Assembly (NCBI GenBank): GCA_947034895.1
Contig: OX344763.1
Location: 83,967,093 to 84,031,092, forward strand
Direction: 5' to 3'
DNA length: 64,000 nucleotides
Origin: Rhytidiadelphus loreus
Lineage: Eukaryota; Streptophyta; Bryopsida; Hypnales; Hylocomiaceae
Shown here: piece after piece, positions 1 to 11,999 of the stretch
Layout: every line of letters starts with the position of its first letter
How positions within the stretch are numbered: position 1 is the stretch's first letter
The notes under the pieces: generated by a model
The model's input: only the letters and a program-made list of their open reading frames with translations
What the model was told of the DNA's origin: nothing
Database searches by the model: none
Made by a program: the position numbers and the translations under genes

Positions 1-135
1 CCTATTTCGGACCCGAAGTCGCCTGCCGGAACCCGCGTTCGCACCATGTGACCCGAAGTCGACTACTGCAAAGGCGCGCACCTCCATATGCCTGGAGGTG
101 GACCAGCGGTCGGGTAGGGCGACCTCGGGTGTAAT
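1..135. repeat. GC-rich motif array upstream of hAT copy 1
   Basis: Degenerate copies of ACCCGCGGTCGCCC, first as the C-rich strand (to about 60) and then as the G-rich strand (97-130, e.g. GGGCGACCTCGGGT). The head-to-head arrangement recurs in the arrays upstream of the kinase-like and coiled-coil genes. hAT transposases are known to bind subterminal repeats; that this motif is such a site is inference. Confidence 0.6.
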
Positions 136-196
136 AGAGTTTGGTAGCGGCGCCCTAAAACCATCCTTGGAGCGTGTGGAGGGAAGACCGAAAGCA

Positions 197-204
197 CTAT
201 AAAT
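197..204 (+). promoter_or_regulatory. Likely TATA box of the hAT transposase gene
   Basis: The sequence CTATAAAT lies about 220 bp upstream of the ATG at 425 and just downstream of the GC-rich array, a reasonable core-promoter position. No start-site evidence can be seen. Confidence 0.4.
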
Positions 205-424
205 GTAGAGGAACAACATTGGATTTCCATTGCTCTGTTGATGAACATATGGCTTGGATCTTCTCAAGAGGCTTCATGCAATGTTATATTCTTCAGAGGG
301 CAACAACCTTGCTTTGAGTGGTTAGAAAACTACTCGAAGCGGTGGCTTTGTCATAATTTTTTTTTCCGAAGCACTTGGGTACATATACGTTTCGGTTTGG
401 AATAACGCATATCAGATAAACAAT

Positions 425-3400
425 ATGGCAAACCGAGGAGCGGGGAGGAGGATGAACATAAATGATACTCGAAGAGCCACAAAGGAGTGGGATCCCTGGT
501 TGGTTATTGAAACGAACCCCGCTCGTTCCGCAAATACGAGGACTTGTATTTTTTGTGGTTGGAACAAAGTTTTCGTGCGGAAGCGGGCATTTGGTCACTT
601 TGGTTACCCCCGTACATCAACAGTGGAACGTTGTAAACGTATTCCATCTGTAGTCCTCGAATTATTCAGAAACTGTGAAGGGATTGTACCAAAAGAAATG
701 AGTTTGGAGGAGATGCATGGAGTAGATCTTGAGGTTGATGTTGTTGCTGAGTCCGTTGCAGGGTATACTGTGGATGCATCAGTGGAAGGGTCTGTGGACC
801 CAAGCGACAGGACAGAAGCACCTAATGCACCGCCTCGTAATCCAGATTCAACGAATTCTACTCCTGTGACGGTGAGAAGGATGCGCTCAACCTCGATTTC
901 TCGTCAACAAAGCATGGATGAATCATTCCGGGTCAATGAAAGACAAAACTTGGACAGACTATGGGCTTCTTTCTTTTATGAGGCTAACATTGCATTCAAT
1001 GTGGTGCGGCACCCAGCCTTTGTGAATGCTGTGAAAGCAACTTCGACATGTGGATTTCCATATTCCCCGCCATCGTACAATGCGGTGCGCACTAAACTAC
1101 TTGATGTGAAGAAGGAGGCTGTTACGAAAATGGTCAGTAGTCGAACAAAGAGTTCTATTACCCAATATGGAGCCACTATCTGTTCAGATGGATGGTCAGA
1201 TACAAATCACCGTCCCTTGTTGAATATGATGCTCGTTTGCCCTGCGGGTGATGTCTTCTTGGGATCGGTTGACACCACAGGAGAGAGGAAAGACATGGCG
1301 TATACGGTGAATACAATGGCTACCTACATAGAGCAGGTGGGACCAGGAAATATTGTCCAATTGTGTACAGACAATGCTTCCGTAATGACAAGGTCAATGC
1401 GCGAGTTGCAAGCAAGGTATCCCCACATGTATACGCAAGGATGTGCCGCACATACATTGGACTTACTTTTGGAAGACTGGGGAAAGGAAAAAAGGATCAA
1501 AGATCTAGTGGATAAGGCCAGGGCAATTGTGAAGTTTATAAAGAAGTACCACTTGACTTTGGGTTTCTTCCGTAAGTACTCGCCAAAGAAGTCATTGAGA
1601 CTTCCCGCGGCCACACGCTTCGCAGTGCATTTTCTCATGATAGACCGTTTGGTAGAGTGCAAATAAGCGCTTCAATTCGTGGTGGGGGACGAGACGTATA
1701 TGCCATTTGAGAATAGTTTGGTCAGCAGAACAAACGGACTCATTACAAGAGAGCGGGCCCGTAAAGCGCGAGAGGACATAGTTTCGGAAGTGTTTTGGGT
1801 GGAATGCGGTAATTTCCAGCACATGGTTCTTCCAATGATTCTTGCTCTGCGCCAGTTCGATGGCAAAATACCGGCGATGCCGAAAGCTTGGATAATAATG
1901 AGTAGCCTTCGTCAGCACGTGTGCACTTTAAAGGAGGCTCCGTTCTTTCTTGATGAGCAGACCGCGACGAAGTTCCTAAAACAATTTGATGCTCGTTGGA
2001 AGTTGATGCGCACGGACCTCCATTATGCAGGGGCATTGTTGAACCCGTATTTGACAGATGTGGAAGAGCTTCATAACAATGGAGAGGCAAAGCGGGCATT
2101 GAATCGAGTCATCAAAAAATTGAGCGGACCATTGAATGTGGATGAAGATGAAGCAATTGCTGAGTTGACGGAATTTGAAGAGAAGTCGGGTCCCTTTGAT
2201 CCATTACAAGAGGCTCCAGATGTTACTCGATGTAACTTGTTGCCTCATCAATGGTGGAATCGTGTGGGTGGGAACGCTCTTCCAAAAATAGCAAGGAGAG
2301 TTTTGTCTCTGACATGCTCAACATCATCTTGTGAAAGAAACTGGAGCATGTATTTGTTTGTACACGATAAAGTGCGTAATCGCCTAGCCACAAAGAAGGC
2401 TGAGATGTTGGTGTATATCTACACCAACAGCAAATTGGAACGTGAAAAACAAGGACACAATCCAGCACTATTCTACGAAAAGTACCTTGTAGATGGAGAT
2501 ACAGATGAAGAGAATGAAGAACCATATTCTTCGGGGGACGAAGATGAAGTTAGGTTTAGAGATTTGAGAGAAGAATAGAGACGTGTGGTAGTAGAAGAAC
2601 GCCTCCGTGGAAATAGGTGGGCTGGTATGGTGCCCCGTGTAGGTAGTCCTCCACGAGGACGATACCACAACACTTTCGTGGGTGATGATGATGGATTGAG
2701 CTCTCCAGAGGCGTCGCACCACCACAGAGACGAAGCCCCTCATGTGTTGGCTTGGGATGCATTTCCGGTAATCAATGCAGACCCAACGAGGGAAAGAACT
2801 CCTGATGACAATAATGACGGTGCAGATATTCCAGTGGCAGATGAAGTGGAGCTTGTAAGGTCTCCAATTGCCACATGTCTACCGCCTAGTATGCCAATGA
2901 ACCTCCGAAGTGGTGTACGAGTTAATGTACAGGGTGAAAGGCAAGAAGAGGTGTCGCATATTGAAGAGGTACCTGCAGTTCATCCAAGTTTAGCACCGAC
3001 CAACAACACTGCAACAAAAACTAGGGTGTACGATTCAGATGCGCCATTGCAAGTGGTATTCAACGAGACCCGTACCCGTGGGTCCAATCGCCCTGCAAGT
3101 GTAGACATTGCCACAACATCGAGGATAGTACCAACTCCTCTAACAAGGTCGCCGACACATAATGATCTACGACAAATCGTTGATGAAGGAGTTCATGGCT
3201 CAGCTCCACAACCTACTCCGGCCTCGTTGATTTCAGGCCCTGGAGAATCATCCAGGCAATCGCGTGAACACTCCAAATCAGGAAATAAACGAACCCGCAA
3301 GACGCAAGACAGACTGACACGAAACCCCAAGCGTCAAAACCATGCGATCCATCCATTTGTCATTGGAGAACGAAATTCCACTCGTAATCCTTGGCCATCA

Positions 3401-3712
3401 AGCGCAGCAGCGAGAGCAGAGCGTCAACATGTTGGGCAGCAGGTGCTTGAGCGACCGACAGGCCCTATTATCAATGGAACCACTGATGCATCGAGGCCGA
3501 CAAAGTGATTAGTGCTAGCCGAAGTTGTTGGTGGTTTAGAAACGCAAGTGCGAAATTTGAACTCTGAGGTAGAACGTGAGGTGATCCTTCAACCTACAAG
3601 CAGAGAGGATGATGAAAACGAGGTCTCAGGAGCTAGTGACAGTAGTGGGCCACATGAAGACACCAACCCCAATGCAGATGAAGCGGAAAGCGATTCTACC
3701 TTCACAATGTAA
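425..3712 (+). pseudogene. hAT transposase, full length with three in-frame stops
   Basis: One reading frame runs about 1,095 codons from the ATG at 425 to the TAA at 3710-3712. It is broken only by TAA (1664), TAG (2576) and TGA (3506), with no frameshift. A BED-type zinc finger (C-X2-C...H...C, about residues 40-70) is followed by a DUF659 region with SDGW (Asp ~255), CTDNA (Asp ~316) and CAAHTLDL (~340), and then by the hAT dimerisation region with the TSSCERNWS motif (Glu ~637). A long acidic, low-complexity C-terminal tail follows. The product would cut and rejoin the element ends in the nucleus. Against copy 2, the first stop replaces a Gln codon (CAA) and the third an Arg codon (CGA), both C-to-T changes. 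It is probably not translated in full. No intron is seen, unlike the 5' part of copy 2. Confidence 0.9.
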
Positions 3713-4233
3713 TGTGTTGCATTATAGATGTAGAGGCCTTCAAATAGTACTATAAGGATTTAACATCAATGCCTTGTAGTGAAGATTTGTTGCCAAAGCT
3801 TGTAATGAAATAGGTAGATTTTGAATTTTGTGTAGTCCATCACTTGGCTTCACAAAGTCAGGAAGATTGTAAAAGGTACTTTGGTGTTGACAATGATGAT
3901 TAATGAAGGTATTCGTATTTTTTGCAAATAAGTGTGCAATTTCAAACAGGAGTGGTCTTGGTACTCAATTGTGAAGATCATCCCTATGTATGTACGCAGT
4001 TCCATTTAAATTAATATGATTATTGTCCAAGGTTTTTATTATTATTATGTTTTAGGCTTATGAATTGATTGTCCCATGATATATCATTACATAATGCATG
4101 TTCATTTGCTTTGGTACGTACCGAGCATATAATTCAATGCTTATATATTGCCGATTTGCCGTGGAATGTGTTGGTTGAAGAATAAATATTGGAAAAAAAA
4201 TGTTGTGGGGGCCCCAGACTTGTAGCCCATGAA
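3713..4233. other. 3' flank of the hAT gene, no gene seen
   Basis: AT-rich, non-coding sequence between the transposase stop and the terminal array. It has scattered AATAAA-like signals (for example near 4170) that could serve polyadenylation. Nothing else is recognisable. Confidence 0.5.
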
Positions 4234-4575
4234 GTAGGACCCGTGGTCGCCCTGGATTTCGGACCCGCAGTTGCCCTGGACTTCGGACCCGCGGTCGCCC
4301 TGGATTCGGACCCGCAGTCGCCCAGGATTTTGGACCCGAGGTCGCCCTACCCGTGGTCGCCCCCCTACCCGTGGTGGCCCCCCTACCCGCGGTCGCCCCC
4401 TACCCGTGGTCGCCCCCCTACCCGTGGTGGCCCCCCTACCCGCGGTCGCCCCTACCCGTGGTCGCCCCCTACCCGCGGTCGCCCCTACCCGTGGTCGCCC
4501 CCTACTCGCGGTTGCCCCCCTACCTGCGGTCGCCCCTACCCGTGGTCGCCCCTACCCGCGGTTGCCCCTCAGGAA
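4234..4575. repeat. C-rich subterminal array of hAT copy 1
   Basis: About 20 tandem, partly fused copies of ACCCGYGGTCGCCC, most regular at 4335-4565 where units of ~15-17 bp alternate ACCCGTGG and ACCCGCGG. It lies ~180 bp inside the right terminus, the position of subterminal transposase-binding repeats in hAT elements. Copy 2 has the matching array at 51680-52110 in the mirrored position. Long Pro/Arg-rich ORFs in this stretch are a by-product of the repeat. Confidence 0.8.
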
Positions 4576-4611
4576 GCACGCCATGTCACAGCCACGTAGG
4601 ACAGTCCGTTT

Positions 4612-4756
4612 TACCAAGGGGTAAAAAAATTTGAAATCCAAAATCCGTACACGACAACAAAAACCGCCCTTACTCGACAACTCGACAATTCGACATGCGA
4701 CATGCGACGTCTATTAGACACAAAAACTCGAAATTCTGTCAGACAAGACAACCCTG
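4612..4756. other. hAT copy 1 right terminal region and inverted repeat
   Basis: Reverse-complementing this stretch gives an end (CAGGGTTGTCTTGTCTGACA) and an inner segment that align with 51495-51640. Shared blocks include GTCGAGTT and a run of the type ACCCC-TTGGTAAA. A CAG-beginning terminus fits hAT elements. Confidence 0.8.
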
Positions 4757-5905
4757 CTTATCACCAACATCTTTTTTTATCATTCGGAAATTCCGAATTC
4801 TACGTCATCACCTACCTGCAGCATACTTAGGTGGAAAAAGATACACAACGAACGGGCTTCCAAGTGGGCCCCACGGGCTTTTATGTACTGGCCGCTGGGC
4901 GCATTAAATGAAGGAAGTCTAGCACTTTAGGTCGCCGGCTTCGTCTGCCGCATGTCTCCCTCCCGTCGCCGTTCTCTCGCGGGCTCCATCGCTGCATGTC
5001 TTCCTACCGTCGTCGTTCTCGCGTGAGCTCCGTAGACACACGTTTGGGGTGAATTTTGGATCATTGCGCTGCCGCTCGTGAGTCGCTGCGTTGCCGCTCG
5101 TCGGCGCCTTGAGTCGGAAGATCACGTCGGACCGCCTCCCTTTCAGGTACGAAGACGTCTCCGTGTTTGATTTCGCTTCCTAGTCGGAGAATGTAGGGTT
5201 CGTTCCTTTGCGTAGTGTGACTTGCGTGGTCGGAATGGAAGTCTTGGCCTCATCGAATCTTACTGATTTCGGATGAGATGGATGCAAAGGTGTTTTCCGA
5301 ATTCAAATCAAGTACTTGCAATTTCATGGATGTTTGATCTGCTGTCAATGCCAAATGAATGCTCGATTTCATTCAATTCAATGTTATATTGTCCATTTCA
5401 AATGTAAGTCATTCTCTGCGTGCATGCATTTAATTTGTGGCTTACCTCATTTTCAGTTTCGGGTGTACCCCGATTTCATGAATTGTGATTGGTTGTTCAA
5501 TTATGCTCATTGGGTCCATTTTGCGAGAATGGCGGCAAGCTTGTCATTTTTCCAGAATGTAGTGTTCTTGTCTCGCGAATTCAGTGCCATTTTAATGGAA
5601 TGTGGTGCCATTACATTGGAATACCGGCATTGCAACTAGGAATACCATTCTGGATTTTTAGAATTATATCAATTCTGTTTGGCTGTCATTGTTATATTAT
5701 CCACTCTTCCCCTGTGGTATTGCCTTTCGATTGGTTGGCATTCTGGACAACAGTTCATCGTCATTTGTGTTACCTCCCTGACTGCACATTAGTTACTTAG
5801 ATGCGCCGTTTTATTAGGTACGTCTGTACACCGACTTGTTCACGTTGCATGGTGTGAACACATTGAAGTTGGTAGTCACCTTACGAGTGAGGCCTTTTTG
5901 TTTCT
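4757..5905. other. Spacer between hAT copy 1 and the palindrome array
   Basis: No gene is recognised. It contains a 17-bp palindrome (ATTCGGAA-A-TTCCGAAT, 4782-4798) just outside the hAT end and AT-rich sequence with several GGAATACC/ATTCCG motifs. The left end of the DUF7869-type element may lie here, but no terminal repeat could be defined. Confidence 0.4.
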
Positions 5906-6686
5906 GACCGCGCGGTCTGAAACGTTTTGAGACGGAGGATTTGATATCCGGAAACTACACCTCCCTCATTCCAGACCGCGCAGTCAGAAATGTTTTGCGA
6001 CCGTATTCAGAGCTCCGACAACGGAGAGTCCATTTTGGAGATCCATTGGATTTCCCATTTCAGACCGCGCGGTCTGAAATGTTTGATACCTCACTTCGTG
6101 TTCCAACATCGGATTTTCATTTATGTCCGCGCGATGACAATTGTTTCCTGCTAGTACAGCATTTGTCGAAATTCTGGATTCTCATTCCAGACCTTGCGCT
6201 CTGAAATGCTCCATGTTACCTCTACTTGGAAGGACTGGATCCGAGTAGTTCGGACAACAGTTCAGACCGCGCGGTCTAAAATGTTCCGAGCAAGTTACTG
6301 CTCCGGGAGGTTCCGCTCATAGGATTCCGAAACATTCATGGTCTTCTTTCGATGAATCCACAAACCTCTCGAATTAGACCGCGCGGTCTAAACAAACGAC
6401 ACGTTCACTGCCGAAGATATCGTCCTCTGCAAGTATGGAGTTTGGCAGTGAGTTTGAGGCCGTCGAATTCTGACTAGTACCGGTTGCCGTAGGTTCATCT
6501 CCTTCTCTAGTGGACTTCCCGTGACTCCTCACGATCAGACCGCGCGGTCTGATCCTGGAGAGCACTTGGCAATTATGAATGACATTTTCTAGACAATGGT
6601 TGTAGTCCGTCGGATGAGTATCATGTCATGCATGCACACGGAATGTCTGAATGATTTGCATATCCTGTCTTCCAGACCGCGCTGTC
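5906..6686. repeat. Array of eight spaced GACCGCGCGGTC palindromes
   Basis: The 12-bp perfect palindrome GACCGCGCGGTC, usually inside a longer TCAGACC...GGTCTGAAA context, occurs at 5906, 6063, 6265, 6377 and 6538. Slightly degenerate copies lie at 5974, 6190 and 6675. Spacing varies from about 70 to 160 bp, with unrelated sequence between copies. The array ends ~120 bp before the first ATG of the DUF7869-type gene. Two-fold symmetric, regularly recurring sites suggest binding by a dimeric protein, either the element's own transposase or a transcription factor. None were seen downstream of the gene. Confidence 0.85.
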
Positions 6687-6803
6687 GGATCGAATTCGTC
6701 GGGGAAGCATTTACCACTTCCTGCGACAACTTACGGAGCTTCCGTGCGGGCCCTCCGTGGAGTGGGAGACTTCGTTTCCGGAAACAACTTCCGAGGGGCC
6801 AGT

Positions 6804-9800
6804 ATGGCTTCTGGCAGCGAATCCGACAGCGACGAGGTACCCTACTTACTCATCGACCCTACGTCACCTCTCCGCATTCTGCTCTGCGTCCCAAGTTCAT
6901 TCTTGACCACGGCATGTGTAGGGGTTCCAAGAATGTGAAGAGGAAGACGTCGACTTGGAGGCACCTGCCCAGGTAGATGTGGACGCCACTCCCATTTCGG
7001 ATTGTGAGGGCATTGGTTGGGACGCATGGTCTGGCAAAGCACTGCTCGCGAGGCACGCCGACGGCACCGATTTCGCGGAAGTCATCATCATCAATGCCAG
7101 TCCAAACGCATGCATTGATGGTAACAGCAGGCTGGGCGTGGATGACGTCGGCATTGTTGTGCTCGAGGTCCTCAATGGGGACCACAGCGTCAGCGACATG
7201 TGCTTGCGATGGCCTATGCGACGCGTCTTTTATCACGATGAACAAGGGTATGTCAGTGTTTATGATCACGCTCGCAAACTACGGGCTATCAAGGAAGAAC
7301 TGCAGGGAAACCGGAAGAGAACGGGCAGACGACAATATCGCTATGACAAGAGAACTCGAGCTGCCGCAACATTGAACAAAAGGACCAAGATGCTATCACA
7401 TGAGTCCATCGCCGAGGTCTACGCGCAACTTTGTTGCGACAAGGAATGCACTCGGAAATTCTCTCCTTCTACCATTCGCACGTTGTAGACAGAAATGCAC
7501 ATGCAGTCATTTCAAATCAGGAGCACCCGAAATTTGGACGTACACAGGGCACTGCACGAAGCATGGGGAAGCGGAAGGAGGAAAATGGTCACCGTAGAAG
7601 GCATAGACATCTGTCCGCATGCCTGGAGGGTTGTGCACAACATTACTCGCCGCACGTTCGAGAGGTACAAAGCCAAGGCCAAGGTCGGCGTCAGAGGCGC
7701 TCCGCACGGAAACCACCACCATACAAAGGCTAGGGATGCAACTGTACAAGCCATCGAGACTTTGCGCTCATTATTGGAGGCAAGGGCCGACCACATGCCC
7801 CATTTGTCTCACACCTTGCCCACGAGCGAGAAAGTCGGCGTCAAAGTGCTCCCTGCCGGAACCGAATGGGGGCAATTGTTGGTCACTGTGAACGAGGTAA
7901 GCTTCCCACGTACCTACAACATCACTTGAGATTCAGAGAATGAGGCACTGGCTCCACTGCGCATTACTCATGACAATGATCCAAAGTCCATTGTGATGAT
8001 TCATCCAACAACCATGTGCTTGGCACTGTTTGCAGGCCAACTCCGGACTCGGGTTGTCCGCCCTTTCGCAATCTTGTTTCAGTAAGATCCGGACAAAACA
8101 TTTTTCCGAGTACGTCATCAAGGGAAGAGGAGATTCCTTTGCAAGATGTAGCATTTGCGACACCTTGAAGCAATTACGTGCTTCTTTTGCACCTGGGTGC
8201 GAGGACTACGAACGAATCCAGAAGCGTTTCGAGAAGCACTTGTTTCTATAGGAGGCTTGTCGGCATGCCTACTACCGGAGTAGATGGTTGTCCAAATTGC
8301 AACCCATGCAATTGTTATCCATCATGCACGACAAGATGAACCATTCAAAAACAGCGTGTCTCGCATTGGCGAGAAAAACGAAGGCACTCGATGGACTCAT
8401 GAAGTTGCCCATGAAAGTGACGGGAATCTTTGCACACGGGCATAGGGATGGCAAATACGCACATTACAATTTGGACGTGTTTCGGAGCGACAGCAACTTC
8501 ACCGTGGGATCCATCGCCAAGCTGTTGCGAGATTTGGAAGCCCCCCCCATCAAGTCTTCTCGATCTTTGTTTGCTGGAGGCGGCAGCACAGAGTTGTATC
8601 GAGCATTGCTGTCGGGTAGCGAGATTTGTGTGGCTTCTTTGGGAGAGGTTCCTCCACAACCCATCGAAGCCCAACCATTGCTCCCGGTGCTCCACGTTCA
8701 AATGGACAACTCGTGAAGGGAAAACAAGAACCGGTACGTCTTTTGTTTTTGGTCGCTCTTGGTGGCAAGGCGGATCGTGAAAGAGGTGATCGTATCCTTC
8801 ATGATCGTGGGACACATGCACGACGACATGGATGCATCGTTCGGGCGTTGGAGCATACAACTCCGCGAAAAAGACCATCCCACTTTACCGTTGTTGATGC
8901 AGTCGTACATGGAAATGGAACAAGGCCCCTTCATTCCCCACCTGGTCGAAGAAGTTCCGGATTTCAAGGCTTATGTGAAACCTTACATCGGGATGCAGAA
9001 GCAACAACTGGTGGGCCACTCGCACGGCCGGCAATACAAGTTCTTCATGGACGACAACGGTTGGCCGATCATGCAATACAAACTGGCGTGTACAGACATT
9101 CCTTGGTTGCCGGAAGCGGGCTTGAGGTTATGGAAGGAAGATGCTGAGCACAAGCCTCTACTTCCGCAAGGCGATCCCCTCCGCGTGTCTCCCAAGAAAA
9201 TGACCAGCGAAGCCGAGATCGTGCGCGGACTGAACGGATACATCCAACACTGGACAGACGTATGCAGAGACGAGACGGCGGAGTACAAGGCGCGCATGTC
9301 TTATTTGGTCGCGTATTGGAGCGGCGTGAGAAATGCGCTGCGTGACGGAGCGGAAGAAGACCCTTGCGACTCTGATGAGTTGTTGCAGGGGTTTTGGCCT
9401 TAAACTCGACAATCTGGGGATTTCACGACGGACTTCATGCAAGACGGCCGGACGCAGGAGGAGCACGAGGCGGAAGACCCTTACATCGGCACTCTGGAGG
9501 GGAGGCCCTTGTTAGCGTACAACGTGGCCACTGATCTACACGAAGGCTTCTACGTATTTGTGAGGCCAGGCTTGGATTGCGAGGATCCGGTGTGGCTTGG
9601 TAGGGCCGTGGAGAATCCTCAATTCGATCCCGCGGGAGTCCACTTCCGTGAAGTTTTGGTGCAGTGGTACATCCCGTGCGGCACCTCGAAGGACACCGCG
9701 CGGTTGTATGCCGGGTGGGACACGAAGTCCAGTTTCAGATGGAAGATTGACCGTAGGGCGAGCTAGGCGAACTACGTATCCACGGACAGTATTATGGCCT

Positions 9801-9907
9801 CGTAGAAACCAAAGAAGAATGACGGGAAGAGCTTCATTGCGCCGCGTCAACAAGTGCAATTTGCGGTGGACAATTTGCGTCGCATTGCAAAGGAGGAGGT
9901 ACACTAA
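6804..9907 (+). pseudogene. DUF7869-type transposase-like gene, three exons, six in-frame stops
   Basis: Exons 6804-6836, 6922-7896 and 8036-9907 join in phase across GT-AG introns (donor GAG|GTAAGC at 7897, acceptor TTTGCAG at 8035) into about 960 codons. The only breaks are stops: TAG 7486, TAG 8249, TGA 8714, TAA 9401, TAG 9764 and TAG 9803; no frameshift occurs. Recognisable family blocks are a CXXC-containing segment (~8140-8160), HDKMNHSKT (~8327), VQMDNS followed by ENKN (~8697-8731), and GHMHDDMDASFGRW (~8810-8850), the hallmark of DUF7869 proteins of algal, bryophyte and other transposon-like genes. The His/Asp-rich block probably belongs to a nuclease-like active site. That it is a transposase is inference from family context. 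The upstream palindrome array fits a transposon terminus or promoter. A fragment of a relative lies at 38657-38890. Confidence 0.75.
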
Positions 9908-11990
9908 CTTTTGAAGAATAATTATGATGGGCTTTGCTGGGGAAGGATGTTAGAAGCTGTATCTTTGATGCGCGCTCAGCTACCATGCGTTTTGGCCGAG
10001 TGACGGCGTTTGACATATAATGTAGCCAACGGTGAGTAGTCAATGGCAATCCATGTAGTTTTGGACTGGTGCTTGAGATTGCATTGTTGAGGTCCTTGGT
10101 AGACTCTAGAAAGCGTGGCGTGCATGCTGGCCGATTTTTGTAACGACCATTTTCTTCGAGGAGAAATATTAAATGATGCGTTTCGTTTTGGGGGGGTCTC
10201 GTCCATTTGAAGGAGTCCTATTTTGAGTTCTCTTTGTGCAATATTTGTTGATCCCACGTTCATGAATGATCACACCGAATTGTCCATCGTGAGTTCCTGA
10301 CCCCTACCCCTGATGCCCCCCCCTTCCATTTGAGGAGGCGACGACAGAAAGCTTGCGGTTCTAAAGATTCCAGGAATATTCCACCATCTCCTCGTTCGTT
10401 TTGCCCGCCTTTTGCGAACTAGATTTGTGCCCATTGTCTGTCCTTCCTCTCCTAGTACGCAGAAATGCATCTTCTCATGCCGTGGGGTCACTTTGTCGCC
10501 CCCCACCATCACATCCACCTGGCTACGTAGCACACATCCTAAACCACCTTTTCGGACCTTCATGTACAAATGGCATTCGGAATACCGCCATTTTAACGAA
10601 ATTCCCCATTACAACAAATTATCCTAACTATGGTCAACAATGGGTTCAAGCGTGAACGCTTGATTACAAGCATCTGCAATTTTCTTGACAAAGAACCCTT
10701 TCCTACAGTCCAGATCAACATTCAAAACATACGGGCTTCTCTGTAAGTTCTTTTCTCCCATGATTTATAGAAGTTTGAAAGAATTATCATGAAGTTTGAG
10801 CCTGGTATGCACCTCTATAGGAAATCTTCTTTAGCAATCATTTAGGAAATATATATTTTTTCAATTTAGGGTTTCTTTCCCTAGGTTAGTATACTACACA
10901 TTGCCATGTGAAGATCCCATAGAACCTTTTGGTATGATTAAATCATGCCAATATATATATTTTCCTTCCCTTTACAATTAAATAATATTAAATTATGCTG
11001 ATTCAATCTAATTATTTATCCCATAAAATGCACATATTTAAAATATTTTGGTTGTGGCCTAAATTATAGATTTACATGCTTATACCAATACTTTCACTAT
11101 ATTTTGGGTATAAATTCAATTCATGAATTTATAAATATACTTTTTTGTATTTTTTATATTTTTTATGTATACCTAAAAAGCTCTTTATTTATGGCCTTTT
11201 TATGGACCAATTTTCACTTGGACCTATTTACCATAGCTAGGTTTAAGGGCCTCTCCAATCTGGATGAACTTGATAAAATTCTATGTCCCAAACTTAAGTG
11301 GTTGGCACATCATGTGAGTTTTTTTCAAACTAATTTGAAATTTGGCGGGGTAGCACCAGTGACCACCCACCCACAATGGGTGGCGCTTAAATTTTAAATC
11401 ATTCTAATGCATGTAGTGGGCAATTATGTCCCACCCACCTCATTATGACTCTTTTAGGTTTTTGCTCCTACCATTTGGGCTTATATTAGCCTCCCATTTC
11501 TAGTGTCACACATCTTTAGTTGTGATTGTGGCAATTCAACGTGGTTTGAGATTTGAGGATCTATTTTTTGTGCAACTCTTGGGCTTCCAAAGTGAAGGAG
11601 GAATGGCAAAGGTCACTAGACTATGTGAAGTTTGTTTGTTTGAAGTTTAGTTTTACTTTATGTCTTGTTGTGTCTATTTTCCTTTTTTGATTTATTGGAT
11701 TTGTGACATAGATAGCAATTGGCTTTAGCTACAGACACCTGATGCATCCTCACTCACTTTACATTTGTTTGTTTTGTATTTGGGACGGGTACAGGTGAGG
11801 CTGAGCCTTCAAATCTGACTCTTCCGATTTGGAATTCATAGAACAATTTGCTTTCATACACATGGACTCCTATTAGGATTCTTCCTTCTCTTGTGTAGTT
11901 ATTTTATAAATAGACATGGATGGGTTGTTGCACTTATAACTCTTATGTTGAGTCTATGGACTCATATGTATCCAAGATAGATTCTTGGGT
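9908..11990. other. AT-rich intergenic stretch
   Basis: No credible coding region. It holds an 18-bp palindrome (TCAAGCGT-GA-ACGCTTGA, 10646-10663) that may mark the far side of the DUF7869-type element. From ~10800 the base composition drops sharply to AT-rich. Confidence 0.4.
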
Positions 11991-11999
11991 ATCTATTTC

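Larger units (their letters stand above)
1..4756 (+). mobile_element. hAT DNA transposon, copy 1 (3' part)
   Basis: The right-hand part of a hAT transposon. It contains, in order, a GC-rich motif array (1-135), a TATA-type promoter, a DUF659/hATC transposase gene (425-3712), a second C-rich array (4234-4575) and an end that reads, on the minus strand, CAGGGTTGTCTTGTCTGACA inwards from 4756. The same terminus occurs at 51495 in copy 2, and the ~120 bp next to it also align, which fixes the boundary. The left end lies outside the window. The 8 bases after the end (4757-4764, CTTATCAC) would be the target duplication but cannot be checked without the left end. The call is firm for the right boundary; the total length is unknown. 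Confidence 0.85.

Noticed and set aside
4189..4634. Long Pro/Arg/Val-rich ORFs in three frames
   Set aside because: They are created by the ACCCGCGGTCGCCC repeat, whose units keep all frames open; no independent coding signal.
5906..6686. CRISPR array
   Set aside because: The repeats are 12-18-bp palindromes at uneven distances in a eukaryotic transposon context, without cas genes.
7495..9147. Several ORFs in other frames and on the minus strand over the DUF7869 gene
   Set aside because: Only the joined plus-strand frame carries family motifs and consistent splice phases.
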